NCBI RefSeq assembly: GCF_000801105.2
Contig: NC_079519.1
Coordinates: 10,724,668 to 10,788,667 of the forward strand
Source of the DNA: Raphanus sativus
Lineage: Eukaryota; Streptophyta; Magnoliopsida; Brassicales; Brassicaceae
Direction: 5' to 3'
Length of the DNA stretch: 64,000 nt
Of the stretch, positions 10,237-21,350 are shown piece by piece. Under the pieces are notes generated by a model. It saw nothing but the letters and a program-made list of their open reading frames with translations, did not search any database and was not told where the DNA came from. Position numbers and translations under genes: made by a program. The number at the start of each line of letters is the position of its first letter. The first letter of the stretch is position 1.

Positions 10237-12093
10237 TTTCGTAGCTTTGCCAAATTATCATGTCTCTGTGTAAATGATAGGTCCCAAAGACTTAAAGAAC
10301 AAAAACACAAAGTTTACTGCAATTTTCTTTTCTATAATCTTCATTCACAATACATCGATGCTTATAAAATACAGAAGAAGACAAAGTAACTACCCATTGT
10401 CCCATGTCACTAGTGGAAAGACAAATCCATTAACTTAGGAACAATTATAATATCACTTCTCTTCTTACACTAAACCATTGGTTTACTTTGGTTAACCAGT
10501 TGATGCTCATGAGTAAACACTTTTTACTCATTCGTATTCTGAGTTAGTATTCCAGTAAGAGTCAGAACAGCAAACACCTCTTGCTTGCCTGCTTGTTGGG
10601 CTTGTAGGCTCATGAAAGTCTTGGGCCGAATCTGTTAATATGAATATTTTAATGGGTAAACTATAGTATAGAAAACCGAATGCTTTTAATTTTCCAACTT
10701 ATTTACAATGACATGATACTGTCCTTTTAAATTAATTTTAATTATCTATATTTATGATCAATCAGATTGCAGCAAAGGATTATATCTCTCAACCTCTCAT
10801 AAACCCATCGAAACAATATATTATAATTGTCAAACTTAACAAAAAAAAGAGTGGCATAGACCAATCACATTGCACCCAACAATTATCTCTCTCAACAAAT
10901 CGCAAGACGCATCGAAATGTTCATATCAAAAGATTTCTTGCCTACATTTCATACCACAAAAAATCGTTTGGAGTATAATTTTTTTTTTGTCAAGTAACCA
11001 CTATACTATATTTATAATATACTTATAAACATTTAGCTAAACTTTTACTAGCCATTAATATTCTTTTTGTGAAAGACTAGCCATTAGTATGAAAATCTAA
11101 TTTCCTCAAAAGAGAATATTGCCAGTATATTTTTTTGGTAATAATTTATTTATTTTATACATATAAATTCGAGAATGAATCAAAACTTATAAATAAATAA
11201 TAATAAATTATTAGCCAATTATTTTAATTGATTTGTTAAGTAGAACTTATATATGTTAGTGAGCTTTTATAAGATTATTGCTATACTCGTATTTTTGTAG
11301 CTCTATTTTTTTTCTTATTTATTTCGCAAAACAACATTATACAAAATAATTCTATGTTGCTAAAATAATTTACAAATATGATAATAAACCAAAATAATTT
11401 AACTAATAAAATTAATCACAACTCTAATCTATTTTGAACCAACCAAATATTAATATGCAAATTACATATCTTATTCAAATAATAAGATAATACTATTTAA
11501 ATAATCATATATATATTTGATCTATAAAATAATTTAGAAAGTAAAATATGATATAAGTCAGCACAGGAAAATTACCTAATTAATGGTAATTCGAAATAAA
11601 AATTACCAGTTTTAATGTATATAAACGCAGATACAGAGAAAATAAGAAACATAAACATTTCATTCACCCCCTCTGGTCACTCTAATCAAATGTACATTTA
11701 AACTTTTAATAATTACAAGTTGAGTTAGTTTAAAAAAATAAGTTGAGTAAGCTAGTGGCTAAAATTAATGCAATTCTACGCAATGCTCATTATGTACATA
11801 CTATAAATAACGTAATGATAGTCGTGGAAACCATTAACATTGCGTTTCACTTTTACGAAGCGCAGTTTTTTTGTAAGCTAATACCTAATACTGATTATAT
11901 CTTTTACTTCTCTTTATGCTAATTTAGTTTATTTTCATTACCTGGATTATATGATATTAGATGTGTTAATGCATACACACATTCCATGACAATTACGTGG
12001 AATTAGTTATTCACGTATCTTGTCTTGTGTTTTATTTTATAAGTCATTTTTAGGTATAAGCACTTTGTTGGTATAGCTCAATGCTATCCTTCC
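10237..12093. other. Gene-free spacer between F-box gene and LINE-B
   Basis: The first ~400 bases probably include the F-box 3' UTR. The rest is AT-rich with no supported gene. It contains a short-insert direct repeat at 11047-11090. A short minus-strand open stretch near 10535-10630 has no recognisable similarity. Confidence 0.5.
11047..11090. repeat. Direct repeat around 14-bp insert
   Basis: ACTAGCCATTAATAT (11047-11061) and ACTAGCCATTAGTAT (11076-11090) agree at 14 of 15 positions. They bracket a 14-bp insert containing TTTTT. This is one of a recurrent class in the window. Confidence 0.6.
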
Positions 12094-12275
12094 TTGTGCT
12101 TTTTTTTACCTCTAAATTTCCGTTTTATTCCAAAAAAACCAAAGCACAAACTACAAAACGTCAGCCCAACAATTTACAGGGCTAAAGCGCAAGAGAAAAA
12201 CCACAGACTAAGAATCCCAAAAAACTAAAGAGATAAAAACTGAGACTGCAAAATTTAGCTCACGAAGAAAAAAAG

Positions 12276-15200
12276 TCATGTAACAAGCACCGATGGGTCT
12301 CCTGCTTGAGTTATCTGCCTGCGAGCAATAGGATCCAACCTGAGCCTGATTATCTGTTGCACTTCTGCAATTAAAGTTCCTGGAGGTTTTCTCACTGCCG
12401 TATGTATCCTGCTGTTTCTTTCCTTCCACACCAGATACAATACAGCTTGGTAAATAAGCTTAGCAATCAGCCTCGTATTTTTGTCCCTTGAGGGAGACTT
12501 TAACCATACCATGATCGCCTCAAAATCAGTTGGAGGAGAAAGATGCAATCTAGATAGGAAAAAGTTCCAGACCTGATTACTAAAAGAGCAGTCGAAAAAC
12601 AGGTGTTGTCGACACTCATCATGCCCAGAACATAGCGCAACTAGAGGGAACCGTCAAACCCCACCTCAGAAGCTTGTCCCTAGTTACCATCCGATCCCGA
12701 GCAGCAACCCAAGCAATGAAAGCATGTTTTGGGATTCGACCCTCAAACCACACAACTTTGTGCCACGACACCTCGGGTGGAGAAGGGTGTAACGCTCTCC
12801 AAGTCTCTCTCGATGAGAAAATGCCGGTACCACCAACACCTTCCGGATACCAAACATATTTGTCATCCACTTCAGAGTCAATTATTTCCTGCGCATTTGG
12901 TAAACAATCTCTTAGAAGAGAAATAACCGCATTTCTGCTACGACTACGATTGAGCCACCATCCATCATCAGATAAGGCGGCAGCAACCACTGCATCAATA
13001 CTTAATCCAGTGACATGAGGGCCTCTTTCTCCTACCAGATTGATAAGCGGACCAAGAGATGTCCAGTTATCGAGCCAGAAACTTGCCGTAATACCAGAGC
13101 CCACTTCACAATGCACCATTGGTCTAGCTATTGGCCTTAACTTACAAATAGCTTTCCAAATCCAACTCCCTCTTCTAGTTGGGTCCAAAACCCAAAAATT
13201 CTCCCTTCCTATCAAGTTTCTTCTCACCCACGAGACCCACAGAGAACCACCTGCTGTAAAGATGAGCCAAATCAGTTTCAAGCCAAGCACCTGATTCCAA
13301 TCCGCTAATCTCCTCAAGCCCAAACCCCCTGCAGCCTTTGGAGTACAAACATAATCCCATGCGGTTTTTTCTCCCTTAGCAGAATTCGGAGCTCCATTCC
13401 ATAAGAACGCCCCGCACATACGCTCCAAAATACTGATGCACTCACTAGAAATGATGAACATGGATGCCCAAAAGGAGATCATTGAATAGATTACTGCTTG
13501 GATCAATTGAAATCTCCCCGCAAAGGACAGATGTTTGACTGTCCAGGAATTGAATCTAGCTGCAATTTTATCTAGCAAAGGCTGGAAATCAGAGCTGGTC
13601 ATCTTCTTTGGAGATAAAGGCACGCCCAGATATCTCAAAGGGAGCGCTCCCTGAGCGATACCCACCTCTGCTGCTAGCTCACGACAGCTACTAGAGCTTC
13701 CTCCATCAATTAACAACTCTGACTTTTGCTTATTGATCTTTAAACCCGAGATTTGTCTAAACTCTTCAAGAATTTGCAGGATACCCCTAAGGGAGTCAGC
13801 AGAACCATCAAAGAAAATCAAGACATCATCTGCGAAGCTTAAATGAGTAATCAGAGGAGCTTCACACTCCGGATGAATACCAAACCGACCATTAATGGCT
13901 CCTGCATCCAGCATTTTAGAGAGCACATCCATAGCGATCACAAACAGGAGAGAGGATAAGGGGTCTCCTTGCCTAAGACCTTTCTTCCCGGGAAAGAATC
14001 CTTGAAGCTCACCATTTAAGACGACGCTGTACGAAGGGGTCGTCACGCATTCTTTTATCCAACCAACAAACTCCTCCGGCATCTCTATAGTTTTTAAGAC
14101 TTTGAAGAGAAAATCCCAACTGAGATTATCATAAGCCTTGGATATATCAATCTTCAAGCAGCCTCTCGTAGTCGGACCCTGATCATTAAAATCTTTTACT
14201 AACTCCGATGCCAACATCACGTTTTCGCAGAGTAGCCTATCTTGGACGAATCCAACTTGATTCCTTTGCACTATATCAGCGACACACAACTTCAGCTTTT
14301 TCTTGAGCATTCTGGCCATTACCTTTTAGATTGTAGAGCATAGCGAAATCGGCCTAAACATAGTAAGCTGATCAGCTCCAACAACCTTCGGGATAAGGGA
14401 GATTGCCGTATTGTTAAAATGCCCCATCATACGACCACTCAAGAAAAAATCCATGATTGCATCGATCAAATCTTTTCCTACTACTTCCCAAGACTCCCAA
14501 AAGAATTCTGCTGCAAACCCATCAGGCCATGGAGCCTTATTCTTAGGCATGGTAAACAGCGAAGTTTTTATCTCCTCTTCTGATGGAATCACAGTTAACT
14601 GGTCAGCAATAGCCTGAGGACATCTATAAGAAATGAGGCCTCTAAGCTCTTCGACTGGAACGCTTCGATACAACACATCTTCTGCTCCCAGCAAATTCTG
14701 AAAGAACGCGATCACCATCTCTTTAATTTGCACCTAGTTAAACACCCGATTACCTCCATCATCTCTCAGAAAACTGATGCAGTTGCGGACCTGGTGGGCT
14801 AACACTGCTTTGTAGAAGAACTTAGTGTTAGCATCTCCACAGTCCAACCATCTGATACGAGCATTCCTACAGAAGAAGATCTCTTGAGCCGCCTCAAAAA
14901 ACTGCCACTTCTTACGAGCAACAAACTTCTGGCGAAACAGAGTATCTGACGGTGCAAGAAGGAGTTGCTCTTGAATCTCTTTAAGCGCCTCAAGAGCTTC
15001 TTTTGCCCTCTGTTGAATATTACCAAAGCCTTCCTTATTCAACCTTCTACAAGCTGCCTTCGCCTTCTTCAATCTTTGAGCTAGCGAGAACAGCTTCGAC
15101 CCTACCAGTATCTCCTGCTCCCATGCCTTCAACATCTCAGCTTTGAATCTTGGATGCGAAGCTATGGACGAAAAGTACTTGAAGCTGCATTTCCTAAACT

Positions 15201-15923
15201 CTGGGACCGAGGAAAAAGCAACCACCGCTGGAGAATGGTCTGAATCACCCGGTGCTTCAAAAATACTGACTGCTTCTGGGAACACCTCTCTCCACTTCTC
15301 ATTACAGATCACCCTATCCAACTTTCTCAAGATCGGATCCTCTGGTTTTTTATTCGACCACGTGAAAAAGTACCTCTGAACTCCATATCAGCCATATTAC
15401 TATCCACCAAACACTGCTGAAACTATTACATGCCTCGGAGAGGCAGATCAAACGGTTGCAAAGAAAAGTGCTATGCCGCCGTTAAAATCTGATTAAAATC
15501 ACCTAGAACCACTAGAGGGAAAGCTGCCACGATAGGAGAGTTTGAGATAGAACTAAATCCCTCCACAAATTGCGTCTCTCCCCTTCTGTGTTGTGCGCAT
15601 ACACAAAAGCCACTGTACAATTCGTACCTGAAGCTGGATCCGAGACTCCACACAGAATCATTTGATCCGTCTTCTTAAAAATTACGACTGACAAAGACTG
15701 ACTCCACAAGAGCCAGATTCTTCCTCCTGCCGCATCTGAGTAGTTATTATCAAACCGCCAACCAGGAGCTACAGCTCCAAGAACACTTCTAAAATTTTCC
15801 TCCTGAACATGGGTCTCCAAAAGAGCACCCACAGATGAACCCAAACTCTGCAACCAACTTCTAACAACTCTCTGACGACTAACACCATTTAAACCTCTGA
15901 TATTCGAAGAAAAAAATCTTCAT
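12276..15923 (-). pseudogene. LINE-B ORF2 (endonuclease-reverse transcriptase), broken
   Basis: The start codon is probably the ATG at 15923-15921, directly followed by a T7 run (15911-15917) that puts the rest out of frame. Endonuclease motifs are SSNIRG, LLETHVQE and a good VLGDFNQI. Further damage: a shift near 15545-15555; stops at 15471-15473, 15426-15428 and 15423-15425; a shift in the T run at 15365-15369; TAG at 14734-14736; TAA at 14326-14328; and a shift near 12634-12640. From 15330 to 12619 the reading frame is continuous apart from the two stops. It shows reverse transcriptase motifs: a changed APWPDG for the usual APGPDG, FRPISLC, DISKAYDNLSW, LRQGDPLSSLLF and FADD. The end carries a Cys/His segment and finishes at 12276. 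There is no RNase H. Confidence 0.87.
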
Positions 15924-15950
15924 ATATACATAAAAAGGGGGAAAAACTGA

Positions 15951-17474
15951 TTAACACTCGATTTTCTTATCCAGCGAATTACACCGGAGAAGAAACTGAT
16001 ACGATTTTGGAGGGGAACCCACATAACCAGAGTCTTTCCACCGCTCCACCTGCCTCACTGTGCGCCTATAGCCCTTGGAGTGTTTAGTCAGCCAAATAGA
16101 CGATTCCTCCGGTATCTGAGCCAAAACCTCCTCCTTCTGTTCTGCTTGATCACCGTCTACTATCTCTGTGACTGCACCAATCTCCCCTTCCTCTAACTGA
16201 GACCCAACCACTGCTAGTGACCTATCCGAAACCTCACCCTCCACTGCTTTTACAGCTCCGATCACTTCACGATTCTTATTTGACAGACTGGTATTCTGAG
16301 CTTCTGTTACCACCACCTCTGACTGATGAACCTTCACAACTGAACTCAACACCTCTGGAGGTGAACTCAAGGCTCGAACTTTAGCTCTGGAATGGGACCT
16401 GCGACGAGATCTTGAACGAGCCCTACTTTTCTTTTTATCCTCTTCAACAATGGGTCCATCCTTCTCCACTTCCTGAGACGGCTCTACCAAACTCACATCC
16501 TCCTTACATTTAACCACACTGATCACTGCTTCCTTTTTCTGAGTAAAAGCTTTCTTCATCAACGGCTTGTGGCATCTATTCATCAGATGCCCAAACTTTC
16601 CACAGTTTATGCATTTAGGGGGGAGACTGGGATACTCAACCTTAACCCTGACTACATTTCCTTGACTGTCGCTCACCTCCACTACCTCAGGAGGCGAGTG
16701 AGAAAGATAATTTTCAACCTTGACTTTTGTATCTCCAAAATGATAAGGATCCAAACGAGATTTCTCAGTGTGGAGCGGTTCGCCAATCCCGCTAGCAACA
16801 ACACTGATCCCGTCCAAAGAGTACAGCTGAGGAGGTACGTTCTTAAGCACCGCCCACGTCGGAGCAAAAAGGAGTTCTTCAGCTACTAAGTTCCCGTCTG
16901 CTGACCATGGATACACCGAGAAAGCACACTGGTCAGCCTGCCAGTAACCCACCTGAAGAACCCACTCTCGCGTTTGTACCGAAGGAATGAGTATTAGAAC
17001 GCACGTATCCGAGACCGTTCTAACAGTGATTCTCCCGAACTTTCCCCAAACTGGGTTCAGATCCACGATAATCTTTTCTGCTGAAGGTCGACGACCGTGA
17101 AAGTGAGCCACCACATGATCTTTCCAAAGCTCCGACGTCTGCAAAAGCACGGACTCCGGTGCTTGAATAACCGGTGTTCCATCTTCCAACAACGTAGGGT
17201 CGGATATCTTGCGGAGGTTTCTCAATGACGCTTTGAAACGCGATGCGTAGGAAGGGACCCGCGCGGCCGGAATCGAGGGTGGCACCGAGGAAGACTGCAG
17301 CTTTATCTCCAAATCGCGATATAAACACAAGGTTTCGCGATTCGAAGCTTTCGCCTTGTTTGGTCCTCCTGGATCAATAGACGCACCTGAGGACGGGGAT
17401 GACGAAAGATTCGACATTTCGAGAGGAAAACGAGTAGGATTAGCTTCTCGTAAGCCGGCGTGAGGCCAACCCAC
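15951..17474 (-). CDS. LINE-B ORF1: DUF4283 / CCHC nucleic-acid-binding protein
   Basis: An open frame with ORF1 architecture. The likely initiator is the ATG at 17417 (residue 20 of the longest frame), giving about 488 residues, because the upstream codons start from GTG and lie in leader. An N-terminal low-complexity Ser/Pro/Gly segment is followed by a DUF4283-like region. The zinc knuckle CINCGKFGHLMNRC (CX2CX4HX4C) comes next, then an Arg/Ser-rich basic stretch (KKSRARSRSRRRSHSRAK) and an acidic tail. The expected role is binding of element RNA. As in LINE-A, ORF1 is open while ORF2 is wrecked. Confidence 0.78.
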   Translation of the reverse strand: MGWPHAGLREANPTRFPLEMSNLSSSPSSGASIDPGGPNKAKASNRETLCLYRDLEIKLQSSSVPPSIPAARVPSYASRFKASLRNLRKISDPTLLEDGTPVIQAPESVLLQTSELWKDHVVAHFHGRRPSAEKIIVDLNPVWGKFGRITVRTVSDTCVLILIPSVQTREWVLQVGYWQADQCAFSVYPWSADGNLVAEELLFAPTWAVLKNVPPQLYSLDGISVVASGIGEPLHTEKSRLDPYHFGDTKVKVENYLSHSPPEVVEVSDSQGNVVRVKVEYPSLPPKCINCGKFGHLMNRCHKPLMKKAFTQKKEAVISVVKCKEDVSLVEPSQEVEKDGPIVEEDKKKSRARSRSRRRSHSRAKVRALSSPPEVLSSVVKVHQSEVVVTEAQNTSLSNKNREVIGAVKAVEGEVSDRSLAVVGSQLEEGEIGAVTEIVDGDQAEQKEEVLAQIPEESSIWLTKHSKGYRRTVRQVERWKDSGYVGSPPKSYQFLLRCNSLDKKIEC

Positions 17475-17572
17475 GGCGGAAAAGTTCTGGAATCCTAGTC
17501 GTCCTTTTTCGCCTTTTTAGGAGAGAGAAAAAAAAAGCCTTTTCGCCTTTATTGTATTTGTGCTTTTTTTTA

Positions 17573-18591
17573 TCACCAACTATCGTATAGTTTAAGTGTT
17601 ATACAGCCAATATTAAACCAATTTCAAAAAAAAAGTATTGCGTTTATTTGTAGACTTATGTTAACAAAAAGCAATCTAGTGAAACGAACGAAATTAAATT
17701 GTTTTGGTTCGTTAGTTCATACGTACGTTGGTGCATTGAAACCAACAAAGCTGGGGAAAGCTGAAGCACTAAACATAGTTAGGCTAACAAATAACTTATT
17801 ACTAAAAGCCAGTGTTTTTGATTCTCATTTGTGTTAAAGTTAGAAAACAAAGTGTTAACCAAAAAAAAAGTTACAAAGCAAGCTGTTCTTTAAACTTTAA
17901 AGTGAAAGAAGGTCGAAAATATTTTTGAAATTCACGAAAGAAACAGCTTTCAAGTCAAAGCTTTTGAGGTTAAAAACCTTTGGAATATACATAGTATAAA
18001 CACCTACACAATAAACAACTTATTCTTTCAAAGTAGAGACAAAAGGAAAATTGAACAATGTAAATGGGCCAAAATTACTTTTGTCATGGAAAGAACACGA
18101 GGCTTATCTTTAAACACAATAGTCAGAACGTCACAGATCTGAACTCTTCTTCATTTTCTGTGGAACAAACATTTCTTTTTGTCATTCTTATTTGAATATC
18201 CGTGTTCTTCGTTCTGCCTGCCTTCTTTTTGCTATCTTAGATATGAGTTCGTGGGGGATCTATCATACTCTCAAAACAATGGTGGGCAAAACATGTTATT
18301 ATGTTTTCATATTTATTGCTATATATATTTGGAGGTTTTGACATTAATCGAAAATTTGATAAAACTGTTGACTATTCCTTCACATGGTCCAACAATATTT
18401 ATGTTATCTTGTCCTGTATCTCTACAATACGACTCTATCCAAATACGCCACTGTATTTTCTACCGCCTGCTTTTTCATGAGTTGAATATGAATGCCTAGA
18501 GTCACAATCTAGGCATTCACCATCCAAGGACCTTGAGACAGAACATGATTGAGGCTTGTTTCACTCTTGAAGATGAAATAAATTCGGTTTG
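17573..18591. other. Gene-free spacer between LINE-B and Cassandra element
   Basis: AT-rich sequence with no frame, terminal repeat or RNA that I can support. A short open frame at 18179-18499 has an unremarkable hydrophobic translation and is not called. Confidence 0.45.
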
Positions 18592-18596
18592 GTTTC

Positions 18597-18943
18597 TGTA
18601 ACATCCCGAGTTGTGATATGTGAAAAGGCTTAAGAGAATTAATTTGGCTACCTATGTCACCAAAGTTGACTTACCTTTTCCGTCACACATCCGTTTAGAA
18701 CTCTAGAGTTAAGCATGCTTGGGCTGGAGTAGTGAAAGGATGAGTGACCTATCGGGAAGTGATTCGCGATACCGTGCAAGGGAGGCCAAAGCACGGAGAA
18801 AGGTCGAGTGGTGATTGTAGGGTCAGTAAACAGTGATTTCGAACTTTGGAAAATTAACGACCGGCCGTCGGATGGGATGGAGCCCACGGGCCGAGAGAGC
18901 GGGCGTGGGTGGCCTATTAGCCGTGGACGGTCGGGGCGTTACA
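18597..18943 (+). repeat. Cassandra 5' LTR
   Basis: This 347-bp LTR begins TGTAACATCCCGAG and ends GGGGCGTTACA. It aligns by eye over its whole length with 19049-19389. Confidence 0.9.
18688..18777 (+). promoter_or_regulatory. 5S rRNA-like segment in 5' LTR (pol III internal promoter)
   Basis: This segment matches the central and 3' part of plant 5S rRNA: TTAGAACTCTAGAGTTAAGC, then CTTGGGC, GGAGTAGT, GGATGAGTGACC and CGGGAAGT. The A-box and C-box regions of the 5S internal promoter are recognisable, with GTTAAGCATGCTTGG in place of the usual GTTAAGCGTGCTTGG. The 3' LTR copy (about 19130-19226) keeps the A-box exactly. In Cassandra this segment can drive pol III transcription; activity of this copy is inferred. 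Confidence 0.8.
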
Positions 18944-18945
18944 AG

Positions 18946-18957
18946 TGGTATCAGAGC
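18946..18957 (+). other. Primer-binding site of Cassandra element
   Basis: TGGTATCAGAGC begins two bases after the 5' LTR and is the standard plant initiator-Met tRNA primer-binding site. Confidence 0.88.
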
Positions 18958-19048
18958 TGGTTAGCCGTCTCAGTTCTGACCTGAGAGGCGTCTTGAGACC
19001 TGTCGTGGAACGCAACGAGGGCGTTGCGTTCTTTGAGAGGAGGTGAAT

Positions 19049-19389
19049 TGTAAAAGTTGTGATATGTAAAAAGGCTTAAGAGAATTGATTTGGCTACCTA
19101 TGTCACCAAAGTTGACTTACCCTTTCCGTCACACATCCGTTTAGAACTCTAGAGTTAAGCGTGCTTGGGCCGGAGTAGTGAAAGGATGGGTGACATATCG
19201 GGAAGTGATTCGCAATACCGTGCAAGGGAGGCCAAAGCACGGGAAAAGGTCGAGTGGTGATTGTAGGGTCAGTAAACAGTGATTTCGAGCCTTGGAAAAT
19301 TAACGACCGACCGTCGGATGGAATGGGACCCACGGACCGAGAGACCGGGCGTGGGTGGCCCATTAGCCGTAGACGGTCGGGGCGTTACA
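19049..19389 (+). repeat. Cassandra 3' LTR
   Basis: This 341-bp LTR begins TGTAAAAGTTGTGATATG, where the 5' copy has TGTAACATCCCGAG. It ends GGGGCGTTACA and is followed by the GTTTC target duplication. Confidence 0.9.
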
Positions 19390-19394
19390 GTTTC

Positions 19395-19927
19395 ATTTTG
19401 CTATCCTTTGATATAATAGTTAATGTATTTTTGGTCCATGCTATAATATTGTAGGCTCTTTGTATTTGTTTCATTTCCTTTTCTTTCCAAATACGATTCT
19501 TTCGTTTGAGATGTTAGTATCGTACTAAAAATCAGTTTATCAATAAATAAATGAAGACAATAGATGGAACAAATGTTTAGCCGTGGCGTGAAAAGAAAAA
19601 AGAAAAGCAAAAGTAAAAAAGAGAAAAACAAAAGAAAAAAAAGAGAGGAGCGGTAATAAAAAGTAGCGAGAAAGCCAACTAAAAATAATAATACAAACAA
19701 TAATCAGTTGTTTTAATTCTTTTTCTTCTCAAATGCTATTTTCATTTATCTTTTTATCTTCCTTTACAAAAAAATATATAAAAAGATTAAAAACCACATT
19801 TCGAAAAGCTCAACTTCTCTTTCTTCCTCCTTTAAAAACTCACTTAGCTATAGCCATTCCCGTTGACAAAGCCAACCTCTCCTTTACTCTCTTTCTCTCT
19901 CTTTTAGCTCTCTATCTCTCTCTCTCA
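19395..19927 (+). promoter_or_regulatory. MAKR gene upstream region with TATA box and Y patch
   Basis: This is the spacer between the Cassandra element and the MAKR start codon. TATATAAAA at 19775-19783, about 145 bp before the ATG, is a likely TATA box. A pyrimidine-rich stretch (about 19876-19927, many CT repeats) runs up to the ATG, as in many plant 5' UTRs. Confidence 0.5.
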
Positions 19928-21010
19928 ATGGATGCTCTTAGCTTTGTGAAATTCTGGCTAACCAATAACACCAACGGCAATAAACCCCGCCGTGAAATCA
20001 GAATCTCAGAATCCGCCGTCGAACCCTCCACCGCATTGGGAGACTCCGAAGTTGACCTCTGCGAAGAAGATGATTCCTTCTTCGAGCTCGAGATCTCTCT
20101 CTCCGACTTCTCCTTAAAGAAAAACAAAACCCATGAAGAAGAAAAACAGAACACGTTCTCTGTCTCCAAAAGCAAAGTCCTCCCTTTCGTCGAAACCACC
20201 TCGAAACCTCAATCTCCGATCACTCTCCTGAAACCCAGTCAAAAGCTTCGTGCTTTCTCCTTCAAGAAGAAAGAACCCAGCAGCAGAAGCCTCAACGTAA
20301 GGTTCAGATTCGAAGACGAGACAACAACGAGGTGTGAAGACTCTGTTTCTTCCTCTTCAAAGAGATTCTTCGATCTCATTAAGCCACTGTACAATAAAAC
20401 AACGAAGAGACAGAGCGTCAACAGTGTATCCACTTCTCCGGCGTCTTCACCGGCGGCGAGAGAGAAACAGAGGAGTAATGTTACTCGAACTGTGAGGAGA
20501 CAGCTTGGGAAGAGCCGGTCGGCGTCTGCGGCTGTCGGAGCCATGTCTCCGGGGAAGAGGCTCGACGAGTCTTTGCAGGTTCAACAAGATGGGATTCAAA
20601 GTGCCATTCTCCATTGCAAGAAATCGTTTCACGGGTCGAGAGGTATGCAAGAACAGAACAGTCTTTTCCTCTGTATTTTCATTGATTTTATTTGAGTTTT
20701 TTTCGAGAATTTTAATGGGTATCTCTTTTGATTTCAGAATCTTCTATGTTATCCCGATCTACTAGTGAATCTTCCTCACAAGAGAAACTCAGTACTTCAT
20801 CTTCTGAAGGTATACTATGAGTTTTGTATATGGATGATTTTATTTTGATAAAGGTTAATTTGAAAATTTGCTAATTATAAAGATTTACTAATGTTTTTTT
20901 TTGTAGATTCGTATTTGTTTTCAAGAATGTCAAGCGATTCATCAGTGTCGGAGAAATCAATGGATAGTCTGACTTCAATCAAGGAACAGAGGGAGAAGAT
21001 TTGCGATTAG
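19928..21010 (+). CDS. MAKR5: Membrane-associated kinase regulator, MAKR5-like (three exons)
   Basis: Exons inferred: 19928-20642, 20738-20809, 20907-21010, GT-AG, phase 1 at both introns, 296 residues. The start at 19928 (MDALSFVKFWL) suits the family and follows a CT-rich leader. An acidic block (EVDLCEEDDSFFELEISLSD) follows. Next are Ser/Lys-rich stretches of the kind that bind membrane lipids, and a conserved block VRRQLGKSRSASAAVG plus SPGKRLDESLQ. The MAKR hallmark DGIQSAILHCKKSF is at residues 221-234. The C-terminal exons are serine-rich and end SLTSIKEQREKICD. MAKR proteins are plasma-membrane regulators of receptor kinases related to BKI1. Arabidopsis MAKR5 promotes CLE45-BAM3 signalling in root protophloem. 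The MAKR5 label rests on family motifs and remembered gene order; another MAKR member cannot be excluded. Confidence 0.82.
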
Positions 21011-21350
21011 GTTTACTTTTGTCAAAAGAAAGAAAAAGAAAATTAAATAGCAGGAAGGAGCTTTAGTCTTTTGAAAAATTAGTGCAAAAAATACTTAGTT
21101 TGAAGTGGTGATGATGATGGCAAAACAGACAAATCTTGTTGCAGCATCAGCAGAGACTCACAGATTACTGATGGCTCTTTCTTTTGCCTTTGTATTGTGA
21201 TGGATCATTATGTGAATCCTGACACCTAGAAATTTGAAAAAAATAAGTAAATATATAATTATTACATATCTCTGTCGTCTTCGTTTGTCACACAGCTGAT
21301 CTCACAATGTGTCATATTTCAATTTCTTAAATTCTCTTATAAATTCCCAT

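Larger units (their letters stand above)
12109..17557 (-). mobile_element. L1-type LINE without RNase H (LINE-B), 15-bp target duplication
   Basis: A minus-strand non-LTR element bounded by the perfect 15-bp direct repeat TTGTGCTTTTTTTTA at 12094-12108 and 17558-17572. On its own strand the 3' end runs into A8, which belongs to the duplicated target or merges with the tail. The order 5' to 3' is: a short leader, ORF1 (17474-15951), then ORF2 (15923-12276). ORF2 stops after a C-terminal Cys/His region and has no RNase H domain, so it belongs to a different L1 lineage from LINE-A. The clean target duplication says the copy is complete or nearly so. ORF2 decay says it is old and dead. Confidence 0.9.
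18597..19389 (+). mobile_element. Cassandra-type TRIM (short LTR element with 5S-like LTRs)
   Basis: A complete 793-bp non-coding LTR element. The 5-bp target duplication GTTTC lies at 18592-18596 and 19390-19394. The LTRs run 18597-18943 and 19049-19389; both start TGT and end GTTACA. A 105-bp interior starts with the primer-binding site TGGTATCAGAGC, complementary to initiator Met-tRNA. A purine tract (GAGAGGAGGTGAA) precedes the 3' LTR. Each LTR contains a segment clearly related to 5S rRNA, which is the defining trait of Cassandra. The LTRs are similar but not identical, so the insertion is not very recent. It carries no protein and would depend on another LTR element for movement. It ends 539 bp upstream of the MAKR start codon. 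Confidence 0.92.

Noticed and set aside
10535..10630. Terminal exon of a gene on the minus strand
   Set aside because: A short open stretch only, with no splice or homology support.
18657..19363. Repeated minus-strand frames of about 80 codons
   Set aside because: They are antisense to the two Cassandra LTRs and merely reflect the repeat.
19733..19927. In-frame extension of the MAKR gene upstream of 19928
   Set aside because: The added residues are low-complexity UTR translation; the family starts at MDALSFVKFWL.
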